DNA of 64,000 bases from Bacteroidales bacterium (GTDB taxonomy: Bacteria > Bacteroidota > Bacteroidia > Bacteroidales > P3): assembly GCA_017443265.1 (NCBI GenBank), contig JAFSOU010000069.1:1-64000 (forward strand), given 5' to 3'. Of the stretch, positions 42,074-52,140 are shown piece by piece. The notes under the pieces are model-generated. The model searched no databases, was not told where the DNA came from, and worked only from the letters and a program-made list of their open reading frames with translations. The first letter of the stretch is position 1. Each line of letters begins with the position of its first letter. The position numbers and the translations under genes are program-made.

Positions 42074-43453
42074 ATGAAAAACACCGAAACAATCTGTGCC
42101 GTTTCTACTCCTTCCGGAATAGGAGGTATCGCCGTAATACGCATTTCCGGCGAAAACGCCAAGCTGCTGTGTGACAACGTTTTGAGAAATAGGGCGGGGG
42201 AGGGGATAACCAATTCTCTTAAACCCAACAGCGCTCGTTTTTGTAATTTCTGCGATGGGGAACAGCTTGTGGATGAGGTGATTGCTACTTTTTTCGCCGC
42301 TCCGCATTCATACACGGGCGATGATGTGGTGGAAATCTCTTGTCACGGCTCGATTTATGTCCAGCAAAGAATTATGGAGACCCTTATCCGCAACGGCGCA
42401 CGGAGTGCCGAGGCGGGAGAGTTCACCATGCGTGCTTTCGTCAACGGAAAGATGGACCTCGCGCAGGCCGAAGCTGTCGCCGACCTCATCGACTCGCAGT
42501 CGGAGGCCTCGCACAAACTTGCCATAAACCAGATGCGTGGCGGCTTTTCGAAAAAACTGTCCCAACTTCGTCGCCAGCTTGTCGATTTGTCGGCACTGCT
42601 GGAACTAGAGCTCGATTTCAGCGACGAGGAGGTGGAATTTGCCGACCGTGACAATCTTTTTTCAATAATCCAATCAATCGACAATGAGGCAACAACCCTC
42701 ATACGCTCTTTCCGTAGCGGCAACGCAATCAAAAACGGTGTGCCGGTGGCCATCGTAGGTCGACCCAACGTGGGCAAATCCACTTTGCTCAACGCTTTGC
42801 TCAACGACGACCGCGCCATTGTTTCCGACATTCCCGGCACAACGCGCGACACCGTGGAGGACACCATCGTGTTGGACGGCGTAACATACAGATTTATAGA
42901 CACTGCCGGAATACGCGAAAGCAACGACGACATCGAAAACATCGGCATAGAACGCTCATACAAGGCCGCCGAAAAAGCGATGATAGTGCTTTATGTGGCC
43001 GACACCACCCAAAGCACCCCCGAAAGCCTTGCAAACGACATTGCCGACTTGCGCAACAAAGTGGATTTCAGCGACAAACATCTTTTCGTCCTGCTCAACA
43101 AAACCGACAAAACTCCAGCCTTTGATTTTTCGATTCCCGAAGCCGAATCATTACCGATTTCTGCAAAAAACGAAAAAGATATTTTACTTGTAGTCAACAA
43201 AATAACAAATTTACTTAAATCGGAACTCCAACAAAACGGCACAATGCTTACCAACCTTCGGCATTACGAAGCCATGTGCAACATTTTGTCATCCGTAAAA
43301 GCGGTTGAAAACGGCCTGCGCTCGGGACTTACCGCCGACTTGCTGATGATAGACATTCGTCAGGCACTTTATTATATAGGGCTTATAACCGGACAAGTCT
43401 CTACAGACGAGATACTTGGCACAATTTTCAGCCGTTTCTGTATAGGAAAATAA
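42074..43453 (+). CDS. mnmE: tRNA uridine-5-carboxymethylaminomethyl GTPase MnmE
   Basis: With MnmG this GTPase modifies U34 in the wobble position of several tRNAs. The 459-residue protein has the N-terminal folate-binding domain (AVSTPSGIGGIAVIRISG, HSYTGDDVVEISCHGS), a helical domain, and an inserted G domain with GRPNVGKSTLLNALL (about residues 226-240), DIPGTTRDTVED, DTAGIRES and NKTD. It ends in the diagnostic C-I-G-K, whose cysteine is essential in the family. All elements are intact. Confidence 0.97.
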   Translation: MKNTETICAVSTPSGIGGIAVIRISGENAKLLCDNVLRNRAGEGITNSLKPNSARFCNFCDGEQLVDEVIATFFAAPHSYTGDDVVEISCHGSIYVQQRIMETLIRNGARSAEAGEFTMRAFVNGKMDLAQAEAVADLIDSQSEASHKLAINQMRGGFSKKLSQLRRQLVDLSALLELELDFSDEEVEFADRDNLFSIIQSIDNEATTLIRSFRSGNAIKNGVPVAIVGRPNVGKSTLLNALLNDDRAIVSDIPGTTRDTVEDTIVLDGVTYRFIDTAGIRESNDDIENIGIERSYKAAEKAMIVLYVADTTQSTPESLANDIADLRNKVDFSDKHLFVLLNKTDKTPAFDFSIPEAESLPISAKNEKDILLVVNKITNLLKSELQQNGTMLTNLRHYEAMCNILSSVKAVENGLRSGLTADLLMIDIRQALYYIGLITGQVSTDEILGTIFSRFCIGK

Positions 43454-43506
43454 TCGTTCCCGATACCTTATTATTATATATGTATTGCAGGCCTTAGCAA
43501 ATTCGG

Positions 43507-43538
43507 TTTGCAAAATTGACTTTTTTTTCGTATTTTTG
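43507..43538 (+). promoter_or_regulatory. promoter of typA
   Basis: TTTG at 43507-43510, a 20-base spacer and TATTTTTG at 43531-43538 match the Bacteroidota promoter consensus very well. The ATG follows 27 bases after the box. Confidence 0.8.
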
Positions 43539-43565
43539 CACGATTTTTTCTAAAACCACTGTTTT

Positions 43566-45389
43566 ATGCAAAACATTAGAAATATAGCAATTATAGCTCA
43601 CGTAGACCACGGAAAGACCACTCTTGTGGACCGAATGTTGCACCAAGCCAAGCTTTTCCGCGATAATCAGGAGACTGCCGACCTTATTCTCGACAACAAC
43701 GATTTGGAACGCGAACGCGGAATAACAATACTTTCCAAAAACGTGTCGATACGCTACAAAGGCTGTAAAATCAACATTATAGACACTCCGGGACACAGCG
43801 ATTTCGGCGGCGAGGTGGAACGTGTGCTCAACATGGCCGACGGCGTTCTGCTTGTCGTTGATGCTTTCGAAGGTCCTATGCCGCAGACCCGTTTTGTTTT
43901 GCAGAAAGCTATTGAGCTGAACCTCAAACCAATAGTGGTGATAAACAAAGTGGACAAACCCAACTGCAACCCCGAAATGGCTCAAGAAGCCGTTTTCGAC
44001 CTGATGTTCAACCTCGGAGCCACCGAAGAACAACTCGATTTCCCGACCGCCTACGGCTCATCGAAACAAGGCTGGATGAGCGACGACTGGACCAAACCCA
44101 CCGAAGATATTTCATATCTGATGGATTTGATAATCAACACAATACCTGCCCCCGAATGTCCCCAAGGCAACACCCAGCTGATGATTTCTTCGCTCGACTA
44201 TTCGTCGTATGTTGGACGTATTGCCGTAGGACGCCTGCACCGAGGCACTCTGCAGGCCGGTCAGGATGTGATGCTCGTGCGTCGCGACGGCGAACAGGTG
44301 CGTTCTAAAATAAAGGAACTATATGTGTTTGAAGGACTTGCCAAAGAAAAAATCAAAACACCCGTCGAAGCCGGCGAGATTTGTGCCATGCTCGGACTGG
44401 AAAACTTCGACATCGGCGACAGCATCTGCGACATCGAAAATCCCGAACCGTTGCCACCAATTAAAGTCGACGAACCGACAATGAGTATGTTGTTCACAAT
44501 CAACAACTCGCCACTGTTCGGCAAGGACGGCAAATATGTTACCTCACGCCACCTGCGCGACCGTCTGTACCGCGAATTGGAGAAAAACCTCGCTCTGCGC
44601 GTTGAAGAAACCGACTCGCCCGACTCGCTGATAGTTTACGGCCGCGGAGTGCTGCATCTTTCCATACTCATCGAAACCATGCGCCGCGAAGGCTACGAAC
44701 TGCAAGTGGGACAGCCCAAGGTTATTATCAAGGAAATCGACGGCGAAAAATGCGAACCCGTGGAGCAGCTCACAATACTCGTCCCCGAGGAATTTTCGAG
44801 CAAAGTGATAAATATCGTAACCCAGCGCAAAGGCGAGGTGGACACCATCAACACCAAGGGCGACCGCGTCCAGCTCGATTTCACCATTCCTTCGAGGGGC
44901 ATTATCGGACTGAGCAACCAGCTGCTCACCATTTCCAACGGCGAGGCCATTATAGCACACCGTTTCAAGGCTTTCGAGCCGTGGAAAGGCGATTTCGGAT
45001 TCAAAAAGATGGGAGCACTCATAGCCAAGGAACCCGGCGTTGCTACTGCATACAGTATCAGCAAATTACAAGACCGTGGTCCATTTTTCATCGAGCCTGG
45101 CGACGAAGTTTATGCCGGTCAAGTGATAGGAGAGAGCTTACGTCCTGATAATGACATAGTTATAAATGTAGTAACGGCCAAAAATTTGACAAATATGCGT
45201 TCCAAGTCAGCCGACGACAAATCAACAACAACACCGCCAATAAAATTTTCTCTCGAAGAAGCTTTGGAATACATACGCGACGACGAATATCTTGAAATCA
45301 CACCAAAAGCTCTGCGTATCCGAAAAATCATTCTCGACGAAACCGCACGCAAACGTTCGCGTATCCACGAGTCCGAATCTGAAGACTAA
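43566..45389 (+). CDS. typA: ribosome-associated GTPase TypA/BipA
   Basis: Translational GTPase of 607 residues that binds ribosomes and is linked to 50S assembly and stress growth. The G domain has [15 protein letters not shown], the ERGITI switch, [16 protein letters not shown] and NKVDKP. Domains II, III, V and the TypA-specific C-terminal domain follow, with [20 protein letters not shown] and ELLGVNV-free ending typical of the family ([22 protein letters not shown]). It is a stand-alone gene with its own promoter. Confidence 0.96.
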   Translation: MQNIRNIAIIAHVDHGKTTLVDRMLHQAKLFRDNQETADLILDNNDLERERGITILSKNVSIRYKGCKINIIDTPGHSDFGGEVERVLNMADGVLLVVDAFEGPMPQTRFVLQKAIELNLKPIVVINKVDKPNCNPEMAQEAVFDLMFNLGATEEQLDFPTAYGSSKQGWMSDDWTKPTEDISYLMDLIINTIPAPECPQGNTQLMISSLDYSSYVGRIAVGRLHRGTLQAGQDVMLVRRDGEQVRSKIKELYVFEGLAKEKIKTPVEAGEICAMLGLENFDIGDSICDIENPEPLPPIKVDEPTMSMLFTINNSPLFGKDGKYVTSRHLRDRLYRELEKNLALRVEETDSPDSLIVYGRGVLHLSILIETMRREGYELQVGQPKVIIKEIDGEKCEPVEQLTILVPEEFSSKVINIVTQRKGEVDTINTKGDRVQLDFTIPSRGIIGLSNQLLTISNGEAIIAHRFKAFEPWKGDFGFKKMGALIAKEPGVATAYSISKLQDRGPFFIEPGDEVYAGQVIGESLRPDNDIVINVVTAKNLTNMRSKSADDKSTTTPPIKFSLEEALEYIRDDEYLEITPKALRIRKIILDETARKRSRIHESESED

Positions 45390-45666
45390 TTTTTTCCGAT
45401 TTCCACAATCGTCCAGACTTCAATATTTCGACAGAATATCCGATTTTATTTCAAATATTCGATTCTCGTCGAGTTATTGATTTATTTATATTTGCTAAGA
45501 AATCTATTTACACAGTATTATGCAGCCTATTTTCAATATCACCCCTTTTGTTATATAATTTACATTATGTTAAGTAGATGATTTTTGCACATACCCTATA
45601 TAATAATAAGTACACTATTCAAAATCAAAAACATAAAAGAAAAATTAGTCCTAAAATTATATAAGA

Positions 45667-45697
45667 TTGATTTTCTGAAAAAAAAAATGTATATTTG
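45667..45697 (+). promoter_or_regulatory. promoter of deoxynucleoside kinase gene
   Basis: TTG at 45667-45669, a 20-base spacer and TATATTTG at 45690-45697. The full 45390-45791 gap is AT-rich with no visible gene; this promoter and a second isolated TATATTTG at 45487-45494 are the only signals seen. Confidence 0.75.
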
Positions 45698-45791
45698 CAG
45701 GTTGGTAAATAATTCAGCGAGAAGTCAAAATGACTGACAATGAGCTATTAACCCGAACAGATACTTTAAACAGAACTAAAAACATAAAAAA

Positions 45792-46406
45792 ATGCACATA
45801 GCAATTGCAGGAAATATCGGTTCCGGAAAAACTACTCTCACCGGGCTTCTGGCCAAACACATGAATTACGATACTTTGTACGAAAGCACCGACAACAATC
45901 CATATCTGAACAGCTTTTACGAAGATATGCGCCGTTGGTCGTTCAATCTACAGATTTATTTTCTGCACACACGTTTTAAACAAGTGCTTGATATTCAGCG
46001 CGCAGAAAAAAACGTTATACAAGACCGCACCCTCTACGAAGATGCTTATATTTTTGCTCCCAACCTGCACGATATGGGATTGATGAACACCCGAGATTTC
46101 GAGAACTATCTATCTATATTTGAGTTACTTTCGTCGTTTATCAAATACCCCGACCTGCTCATATATCTGCGCGGCAGCGTCCCCACTTTGGTGAAACAGA
46201 TTCAGAAACGCGGTCGCGAATACGAAAACACCATCCGCCTCGACTACCTGTCGAGCCTCAACCAGCGTTACGAGGAATGGATAGACCACTACGACAAAGG
46301 GAAACTCCTTATCATTGACATTGAGGAACTTAACTTTGCCGACAATCCCGAAGACCTTGGTAAGGTGATAGATAAAATAAACGCCGAAATTCACGGTTTA
46401 TTCTAA
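45792..46406 (+). CDS. deoxynucleoside kinase (dGK/dAK type)
   Basis: A 204-residue kinase that phosphorylates deoxynucleosides (probably deoxyadenosine, deoxyguanosine or deoxycytidine) for salvage. It shows the P-loop GNIGSGKTTLTGLLA, the E-S-T-D-N-N-P-Y substrate segment, the DRTLYEDA (DRS-like) motif, and IYLRGSVPTLVKQIQKRGREYE with the lid arginines. Length and motifs match the Bacteroidota and Gram-positive dNK family. It is followed after 12 bases by kdsB. Confidence 0.93.
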   Translation: MHIAIAGNIGSGKTTLTGLLAKHMNYDTLYESTDNNPYLNSFYEDMRRWSFNLQIYFLHTRFKQVLDIQRAEKNVIQDRTLYEDAYIFAPNLHDMGLMNTRDFENYLSIFELLSSFIKYPDLLIYLRGSVPTLVKQIQKRGREYENTIRLDYLSSLNQRYEEWIDHYDKGKLLIIDIEELNFADNPEDLGKVIDKINAEIHGLF

Positions 46407-46418
46407 AACTAATTACAG

Positions 46419-47162
46419 ATGAATATCGTTGGCATAATACCCGCACGCTATGCTTCTACGCGTTTTCCCGGCAAGCCTTTGGCCTTGATCGGCGGAAAAC
46501 CTATGATACAACACGTGTGCGAGCGTGTGATCCGCATTGCTTCGCTAAGCAGCGTTTTGGTTGCCACCGACGACAAACGCATTTTTGACACCGTGGTTAA
46601 TTTCGGTGGTAAAGCTGTGATGACCAGCGAGTTGCACAAAAGCGGCACCGACCGTTGCGGCGAAGTGGTGAAAAAACTACTGGCACAAGGCATCCATCCC
46701 GATGTAGTGATAAATATCCAAGGCGACGAGCCCTTTGTGGAACACACTCAAATTGAGAGTCTTACAAACTGTTTCAACGACAAGTCTGTACAGATTGCCA
46801 CACTCAAGAAGAAAATCTCCAGCCGGCAGGAACTTTTATCGCCAAACGTGGTGAAAGTTATCACCGATATCAACAACAACGCACTGTATTTCAGCAGATT
46901 TCCCCTACCATTCCAACGTGGGAAAGAGCAGGACAGCTGGTTGGAAAACCATGCCTACTACAAACATATCGGCATTTACGCCTACCGTACCGACATTTTG
47001 CTGAAACTGATAGAATTGCGACAATCCGGCTTGGAAATTTGCGAATCGCTGGAACAGTTGCGATGGCTCGAAAACGGATATGAAATACGTGTTGCCGAGA
47101 CAGACCACGAAAATATAGCAATAGACACACCCGAAGATTTGTTAAAACTGAAAAACATATAA
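46419..47162 (+). CDS. kdsB: 3-deoxy-manno-octulosonate cytidylyltransferase
   Basis: Activates Kdo to CMP-Kdo for the inner core of lipopolysaccharide. The 247-residue enzyme has the N-terminal signature IIPARYASTRFPGKPLALIGGKPMIQHV, the VATDD and VVINIQGDEPF strands, PLPFQRG, HIGIYAYR and the ending E-x-D-H-E-N-I-A-I-D-T-P-E-D-L. It confirms a Gram-negative envelope with Kdo-containing lipid A. It lies between the nucleoside kinase gene (12 bases) and the HU/SPOR gene (4 bases), an apparent operon. Confidence 0.96.
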   Translation: MNIVGIIPARYASTRFPGKPLALIGGKPMIQHVCERVIRIASLSSVLVATDDKRIFDTVVNFGGKAVMTSELHKSGTDRCGEVVKKLLAQGIHPDVVINIQGDEPFVEHTQIESLTNCFNDKSVQIATLKKKISSRQELLSPNVVKVITDINNNALYFSRFPLPFQRGKEQDSWLENHAYYKHIGIYAYRTDILLKLIELRQSGLEICESLEQLRWLENGYEIRVAETDHENIAIDTPEDLLKLKNI

Positions 47163-47166
47163 ATAA

Positions 47167-49023
47167 ATGAATATAACCGACCATATTGTAGCCCTGCTGA
47201 AAAGCGGCAAAGACGTTGAAATGAACGGCATAGGAGCCTTTGTTGTAAAAACAATCGATGCCTATATGGACGAATCGACAAAGACTTTTTACCCCAAAAG
47301 GCAAACTGTTGAATTTCACCCCTATACAGAGGATAGAGGGAATATTGTTGAGCTGATTGCACGCAAAGAATGCGTTGACGAGTCCACCGCTCAAAGAATG
47401 TGGAAAAACTACTACGATGCTTTGCAAGACAAGTTGCAATCGCAACACAGCCACACTTTCCCAGAGTTGGGCGACTTGAACTTCGACAACGGCAACTACA
47501 GTTTCTCACCTATTGAAGGTTTGAACCTTTTGGGCAACAGCGAAGAGCTACAACCCGTTGTGGGTGTCGACACCTTCGAAACCAATCCCAACGAAGATCC
47601 TTTTGCAGTGTTCGACAATCCGGAAAGTGTTGTGCCCGAGCCGGAAACATCCGATGCAGAACCCGACACTCCTACTGTTGACGACACTCCCGCCGATGCG
47701 GAACAACCCGCCAACGAGCCTGAACCCGTGGTAGTTCCCACAGCACTTCCCGAAACGGAACAACCCGAAGAAAACATCGGTCAACAGCCCGAAACAACAT
47801 CGGAGCCCGAGCCCGTAGAAGAAGCCACTAAAGACGCAGAACCTGTCCCCTCCCCCGCCCCGGCCGTAGAAGAAAAAGCCGAGCAAGTAACTGAAAACAA
47901 CCAAGTTGCCGACAAACCTGCCGACGACCTGCAAACCATTTTAGACGACGAGCCCAACGCACCAGTTGAAACAACAAAAACAAATAATCGCCGTGGCACA
48001 AAAACGCTTATAATACTTTTGATAATACTTCTTCTGCTTCTGTGGGCCGGTGCCGCCTGCTATTATTTCTTTGTATTCAAAAAGAACACAAAACCCGTGG
48101 AAGGCGATAAACCAGCTGTTGAACAGACCGACAACAATGCTGCACAAGCCTCTCAGCTCAAATCCGACGAAAACACCGTTCAACCCGAAACTGAGGCTGA
48201 GTCTGAACCCGAAGAAATTACGGCTACCGAACCCGAAACCACCCCTGTTGCAGAGCCTGAACAAGATGTTGCTCAAAACGAACCGGCAACAGATGCCAAC
48301 ACCGACAACGGCTCTCTTAACGCCGTGGCATCTAATTACGACTACAACAAATTCAACTCATCATTTGCTTTTGACCTCTCCAATGTCGAAATAACAGCAC
48401 CCGATGCCGTTGCAACCAACAAGAATTTGATTCTCAAACGCCTGTCCGGAAGAATAGAACGTTTTGTGAAAGGCAAACAGTACTCCACCGCTGCAGAGAA
48501 ACTGAAAGGAAAAATCGGACAATTTGTCGAAGAACGTTTGGGCGACAAATTCAACACTCAAAATTTCAACGTAACCGACCTTATGCCCTACACCACCGAC
48601 AATTTTGTTCGCCAATACGTCGGCGACGAGCTGCAGACACGCAAACAGCGCCGTGTGCGTTACGAGGTAATCGAAGAGATTTTTGCAAACAATATGCTCG
48701 GACAGTACCTCGACGAGCTGATAAACGCCGGCGAAGTTTCGAAAGATGTGGTGAAAGCCCCGCCTGCCCCTGTTTACACCGCCCCCGTTTACACCAACCC
48801 CAAAGCCGGTTTCGACGTTATTGCGGGCACCTATCGCGACAAACAGACGGCCATGAGAATGGCTTCGTCGCTGCGTAAGAAAGGTGCCGGAGCATACGTT
48901 ATAGAAAAAGGCGGACTGTACTACGTTAGTGCAGGCAGCGCTCCTTCGCGCACCGCCGCCGACCGTGTCATGTATCAGCTAAAGACTTGGTACACAAGCA
49001 ATTTATCTATCAAACAATGGTAA
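47167..49023 (+). CDS. HU-CCDC81-like and SPOR domain membrane protein
   Basis: A 618-residue protein joining a DNA-binding-like domain to a peptidoglycan-binding one. The first ~115 residues resemble the bacterial HU-CCDC81 domains (DHIVALLKSGKDVEMNGIGAFVV). A long acidic, Pro/Glu-rich linker (about 120-275) leads to one transmembrane helix (about 279-302), a second Pro/Glu-rich region, a conserved helical region (about 395-520) and a C-terminal SPOR domain (about 545-612: FDVIAGTYRDKQTAMRMASSL, YYVSAGSAPSRTAA). SPOR domains bind denuded septal glycan, so it may link nucleoid or cytoplasm to the division site. This architecture is common in Bacteroidota. A terminator follows. Confidence 0.88.
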   Translation: MNITDHIVALLKSGKDVEMNGIGAFVVKTIDAYMDESTKTFYPKRQTVEFHPYTEDRGNIVELIARKECVDESTAQRMWKNYYDALQDKLQSQHSHTFPELGDLNFDNGNYSFSPIEGLNLLGNSEELQPVVGVDTFETNPNEDPFAVFDNPESVVPEPETSDAEPDTPTVDDTPADAEQPANEPEPVVVPTALPETEQPEENIGQQPETTSEPEPVEEATKDAEPVPSPAPAVEEKAEQVTENNQVADKPADDLQTILDDEPNAPVETTKTNNRRGTKTLIILLIILLLLLWAGAACYYFFVFKKNTKPVEGDKPAVEQTDNNAAQASQLKSDENTVQPETEAESEPEEITATEPETTPVAEPEQDVAQNEPATDANTDNGSLNAVASNYDYNKFNSSFAFDLSNVEITAPDAVATNKNLILKRLSGRIERFVKGKQYSTAAEKLKGKIGQFVEERLGDKFNTQNFNVTDLMPYTTDNFVRQYVGDELQTRKQRRVRYEVIEEIFANNMLGQYLDELINAGEVSKDVVKAPPAPVYTAPVYTNPKAGFDVIAGTYRDKQTAMRMASSLRKKGAGAYVIEKGGLYYVSAGSAPSRTAADRVMYQLKTWYTSNLSIKQW

Positions 49024-49036
49024 AATAACAACAAAC

Positions 49037-49073
49037 AGCGGAAATCGGAAAAACTTCGGTTTCCGCTATTTTT
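49037..49073 (+). terminator. rho-independent terminator
   Basis: AGCGGAAA (49037-49044) pairs with TTTCCGCT (49060-49067), followed by ATTTTTATA. It ends the kinase-kdsB-SPOR unit. Confidence 0.8.
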
Positions 49074-49091
49074 ATATACATCTCTATTTCA

Positions 49092-49754
49092 ATGGGTAAG
49101 AATAAATTAGCGCGTTTCGAGGAAAATCTCACCTTCCCCAACCTTTTTCAAGTTTCTTACGAAGATTTGAAGAATAACCAATTCGAGCTGAAAGGCCGTT
49201 GGCACGAGCAGTTTTTCGGCAACGAAAACCCCATCGTCCTCGAACTGGGCTGCGGCAAAGGCGAATACACCGTGGCGTTGGCACGCAAATACCCCGAAAA
49301 GAACTTCATCGGAATCGACATAAAGGGCGCACGGCTGTGGCGCGGATGCAAGACATCTAACGAGGAAGGGATGAAAAACGTGGCTTTCATACGCACACGC
49401 ATACAGCTGATAGAGCAGTTTTTCGCACCCGGCGAGGTTTCGGAAATATGGGTAACCTTCCCCGACCCGCAACCAAAGAAACCCAACAAACGCCTCACCT
49501 CGGAGCGTTTTCTGTCGTACTACAAGAACATCCTGCGTCCCGACAGCACCATACATCTGAAAACCGACTCCTACGAGCTGTACGACTACACTTTGAACGA
49601 GGTTATTCCGCAAGGCAACTACCAAGTGGTTTTCGCCACCGACGACCTTTACGGCACACCATGCGACCTTGAAGTGTGCGAGGTGCGGACTTTCTACGAA
49701 AGCATGTTCCTAAAAGAAGGGAAAAAAATCACCTATATACAGTTCAAAATCTAA
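49092..49754 (+). CDS. trmB: tRNA (guanine-46-N7)-methyltransferase
   Basis: SAM-dependent enzyme of 220 residues that forms m7G46 in the tRNA variable loop. The SAM-binding motif is VLELGCGKGEYT, followed by FIGIDIKGARLWRG and the family signature WVTFPDPQPKKPNKRLTSERFL. The C-terminal FYESMFLKEGKKITYIQF ending is also typical. The gene follows a terminator and no promoter box was recognised, so its transcription is not resolved. Confidence 0.95.
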   Translation: MGKNKLARFEENLTFPNLFQVSYEDLKNNQFELKGRWHEQFFGNENPIVLELGCGKGEYTVALARKYPEKNFIGIDIKGARLWRGCKTSNEEGMKNVAFIRTRIQLIEQFFAPGEVSEIWVTFPDPQPKKPNKRLTSERFLSYYKNILRPDSTIHLKTDSYELYDYTLNEVIPQGNYQVVFATDDLYGTPCDLEVCEVRTFYESMFLKEGKKITYIQFKI

Positions 49755-49763
49755 ACACATATT

Positions 49764-49927
49764 ACGGCGTTGCATTTCTGCAACGCCGTTTCGCTATGAT
49801 AATAGAACAATGAATTCGATTTTTTGACACCATTTTGCCACACCTCCCTTTTCCATAACAAAAACACCTTGCAGCAAGGCTTGCATGCTGATACAGAACA
49901 AATTGCTCGGACAGATTTTTACAACCA
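49764..49927 (-). pseudogene. relic of a T9SS gene 3' end and terminator
   Basis: On the minus strand this stretch aligns base by base with the last ~40 codons, stop region and terminator of the T9SS protein gene at 52203-53174. The relic can be read as ICPSNLFCISMQ then LLQGVFVM, against ICPSNSFCISTQ then LQKGVYVL in the intact gene; the stop codon is lost and small indels shift the tail. The matching hairpin at 49764-49789 (11-bp stem, loop TTTC) occupies the position of the terminator at 52141-52174 but has lost its T-run. Upstream of 49927 the similarity ends. The intact gene's body is missing. Confidence 0.75.
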
Positions 49928-49982
49928 ATGTCTATCCAAAATTTTGTTTTGATATCTTTCTAATACTTTTTTTTTAAAAAAG

Positions 49983-50014
49983 TTTGTATAATCAAAAAAA
50001 TAATCATATTTTTG
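49983..50014 (+). promoter_or_regulatory. promoter of ompA-family gene
   Basis: TTTG at 49983-49986, a 20-base spacer and TATTTTTG at 50007-50014. The ATG at 50079 leaves a leader of about 60 bases. Confidence 0.8.
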
Positions 50015-50078
50015 CAAAAGCAAGTTGTGAATGATTTTCCAGTTGCATAAATGAATTATTAACCAAACAGTAAAACAG

Positions 50079-51392
50079 ATGAAAAAACATGGTATTTTCT
50101 TGGCAATAGCAATGCTGGCAAGCATGGCTGTTTTTGCACAGGAAGGAGTTCTCCCACTGCCGAAATACAAGCTTGGTTTCGGCTTGAAAGGCGGCGTAAA
50201 CATAGCCAATATGCGCTACACATTCGACGAGTTCGCCGACTACGAGAATTCGTTCCTTGTCAAACCTCAATTCGGCGTGTTTATCGACATCCCGGTAGCG
50301 CCACAATTCTCGATAGGTGGAGAGTTCGACTATTACGGTCGCGGAGTAAAAATGCACAAATATGTTGACGAAGACTACGGCAATGTGGACTACCGCATCG
50401 ACGCCCAGTATTTCGACGTACGCATGCCGTTGGTCTACTCGTTTAAACCTCGTTACATGTTCACCCCTTATTTAGTGCTGGCCCCCGGCTTGGCCATTGC
50501 TAAAGGAGGCACAATGAGCTACACAAGCGGCATTATCGCAGGTGAAGACGATAACGGTGTAGAATACTGCGAAGACTTGAAACTAAACCTCACCAAGAAA
50601 AATTTCAGGAGCTTGGATTTCAACTTGTTCCTCGGTGCAGGTATCAACTACCCCATACCCTTGGCAAACGGCAACAGGCTGAACATAGGTCTTGAGGCTG
50701 GCTACAACTGGGGATTCATCAACACTTTTTCGAAGGATGAACTTGACGAAAACCCCACGCTTGCAATCAAAGACCCCAGCACCACCGGTTCGGTAAATGT
50801 CGACAACATCATTTTCCAAGGTATAACCAACCAAGGTGGACGTTTCAACCGTGGCATAGAGGTAACTCTCCGAATCGGCCTCGCCTTGTTCGACGGTCCA
50901 AAGCCCCACAAAACCACCAATCCTCAGCCCGTCATTGTTGAAAAAACCGACACTGTGGTTGACACTGTGGTGAAATACGTTCACAAAGAATGCTACACCC
51001 TCGACGAACTTGCCGATATGCTCGAACATGGAAAGAACATAGCCGACAAACGCGCCTGCATCTTCGACATGAAATTCGAGTTCGACTCCGACAAACTCAA
51101 AAACGAGTCCAAACCTATTCTCGACAAAGTTTATAAAATGCTGAAAGCAGACAGCGACCTGCGCATACAAATAAACGGCCACACCGACAGCATAGGCACC
51201 GACCAGTACAACCAGAACCTCTCGGAACGCCGCGCTAAATCGGCAGCCAACTACCTTGTAAACAAAGGCATAAGCCGCTACAGGATAACATGCACCGGAT
51301 ACGGCGAGGACTATCCTATCGACACCAACGCCACTGAGCAGGGCCGCGCACGCAACCGCCGCGTTGAAATCGAATTCAGAAAACAAAAATAG
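50079..51392 (+). CDS. OmpA-family outer membrane protein
   Basis: A 437-residue outer membrane protein. A signal peptide ends at F-A-Q near residue 21. Residues ~30-280 are an outer-membrane beta-barrel of the OprF/PorT-like kind with GFGLKGGVNIANM and alternating aromatic strands. After a short linker with paired D-T-V-V-D-T-V repeats, the C-terminal OmpA domain (about 325-437) has INGHTDSIGTDQYNQNLSERRAKSAANYLV and R-N-R-R-V-E-I, which bind peptidoglycan. It therefore ties outer membrane to wall. It has its own promoter, and a lipoprotein gene follows after 15 bases. Confidence 0.92.
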   Translation: MKKHGIFLAIAMLASMAVFAQEGVLPLPKYKLGFGLKGGVNIANMRYTFDEFADYENSFLVKPQFGVFIDIPVAPQFSIGGEFDYYGRGVKMHKYVDEDYGNVDYRIDAQYFDVRMPLVYSFKPRYMFTPYLVLAPGLAIAKGGTMSYTSGIIAGEDDNGVEYCEDLKLNLTKKNFRSLDFNLFLGAGINYPIPLANGNRLNIGLEAGYNWGFINTFSKDELDENPTLAIKDPSTTGSVNVDNIIFQGITNQGGRFNRGIEVTLRIGLALFDGPKPHKTTNPQPVIVEKTDTVVDTVVKYVHKECYTLDELADMLEHGKNIADKRACIFDMKFEFDSDKLKNESKPILDKVYKMLKADSDLRIQINGHTDSIGTDQYNQNLSERRAKSAANYLVNKGISRYRITCTGYGEDYPIDTNATEQGRARNRRVEIEFRKQK

Positions 51393-51407
51393 CGTCTAAC
51401 ATTAAAA

Positions 51408-51977
51408 ATGTTTATTATCATTAAAAAATATATAAACATTCTTGTGGCAACTTTTATTGCTGCCGCATCAGTGATGGCAGTATCATGCCTGAAAGACGAG
51501 GAAACCTACCAAGACGAATCGGGCGCCAACGCCTCTCGCGGCACCATCGTTTTGCCATATAATCTCACCGACCCCACTTATGATGTGGAGCTCTACTACA
51601 GAGACGATTGGGATCGTTCACATCTCCTAACCTTGGAAGCCACAAACCCGGCTACTCTTCCTAATTCCATTGGCAGCGCACATCCCACTGCAGGTGGCGG
51701 TATTTACACTGAAAAATTGGATACTATCAATCTTGCCAACTACGAATTCGATCACACCCTGAAAATCCACTACGACACAGTACCCGAAGGTAATCATTCG
51801 ATACTGCTCCACTGCCCGATGGTAGTGAACAAGGGTGCCAAAATGAACCCTACTTACAGACTTCACATATCGGTACCCATTATCAAATTGGACACCATGA
51901 TTACCCACCGATTCGAAGAATTTGGAAACGGATACGACTACAGTTTCAATTTTACGGTACCTAGTTACAAAAAGTAA
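51408..51977 (+). CDS. lipoprotein of unknown function
   Basis: A 189-residue putative lipoprotein that I do not recognise. The signal sequence ends in a lipobox (M-A-V-S-C, Cys27), followed by an acidic stretch KDEETYQDE. Beta-strand patterns and aromatic residues suggest a compact beta-sandwich. It is probably co-transcribed with the OmpA-family gene, 15 bases upstream, and ends just before a bidirectional terminator shared with the convergent T9SS gene unit. A role as a partner of the OmpA-family protein is possible but unsupported. Confidence 0.75.
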   Translation: MFIIIKKYINILVATFIAAASVMAVSCLKDEETYQDESGANASRGTIVLPYNLTDPTYDVELYYRDDWDRSHLLTLEATNPATLPNSIGSAHPTAGGGIYTEKLDTINLANYEFDHTLKIHYDTVPEGNHSILLHCPMVVNKGAKMNPTYRLHISVPIIKLDTMITHRFEEFGNGYDYSFNFTVPSYKK

Positions 51978-52002
51978 GGGACTGTAGAAAACACATCTCA
52001 TC

Positions 52003-52038
52003 AAAAAAAACACAACCTTTATGGTTGTGTTTTTTTTT
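52003..52038. terminator. bidirectional rho-independent terminator
   Basis: A 10-bp stem (52008-52017 with 52023-52032) with an A-run before and a T-run after, placed between convergent units. Confidence 0.88.
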
Positions 52039-52140
52039 GATTGTGTATGGCATCACAATAAAAAGGCATCGGTTGCAACTACAATGCACAGCAATCTGAC
52101 GGTAGTTCTCTCATCGAGCCGAATTGTTTTCACATAAAGT

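Noticed and set aside
45390-45660. Possible small RNA or gene in the gap after typA
   Set aside because: Only AT-rich sequence and one isolated TATATTTG were seen; no hairpin with T-run and no credible frame.
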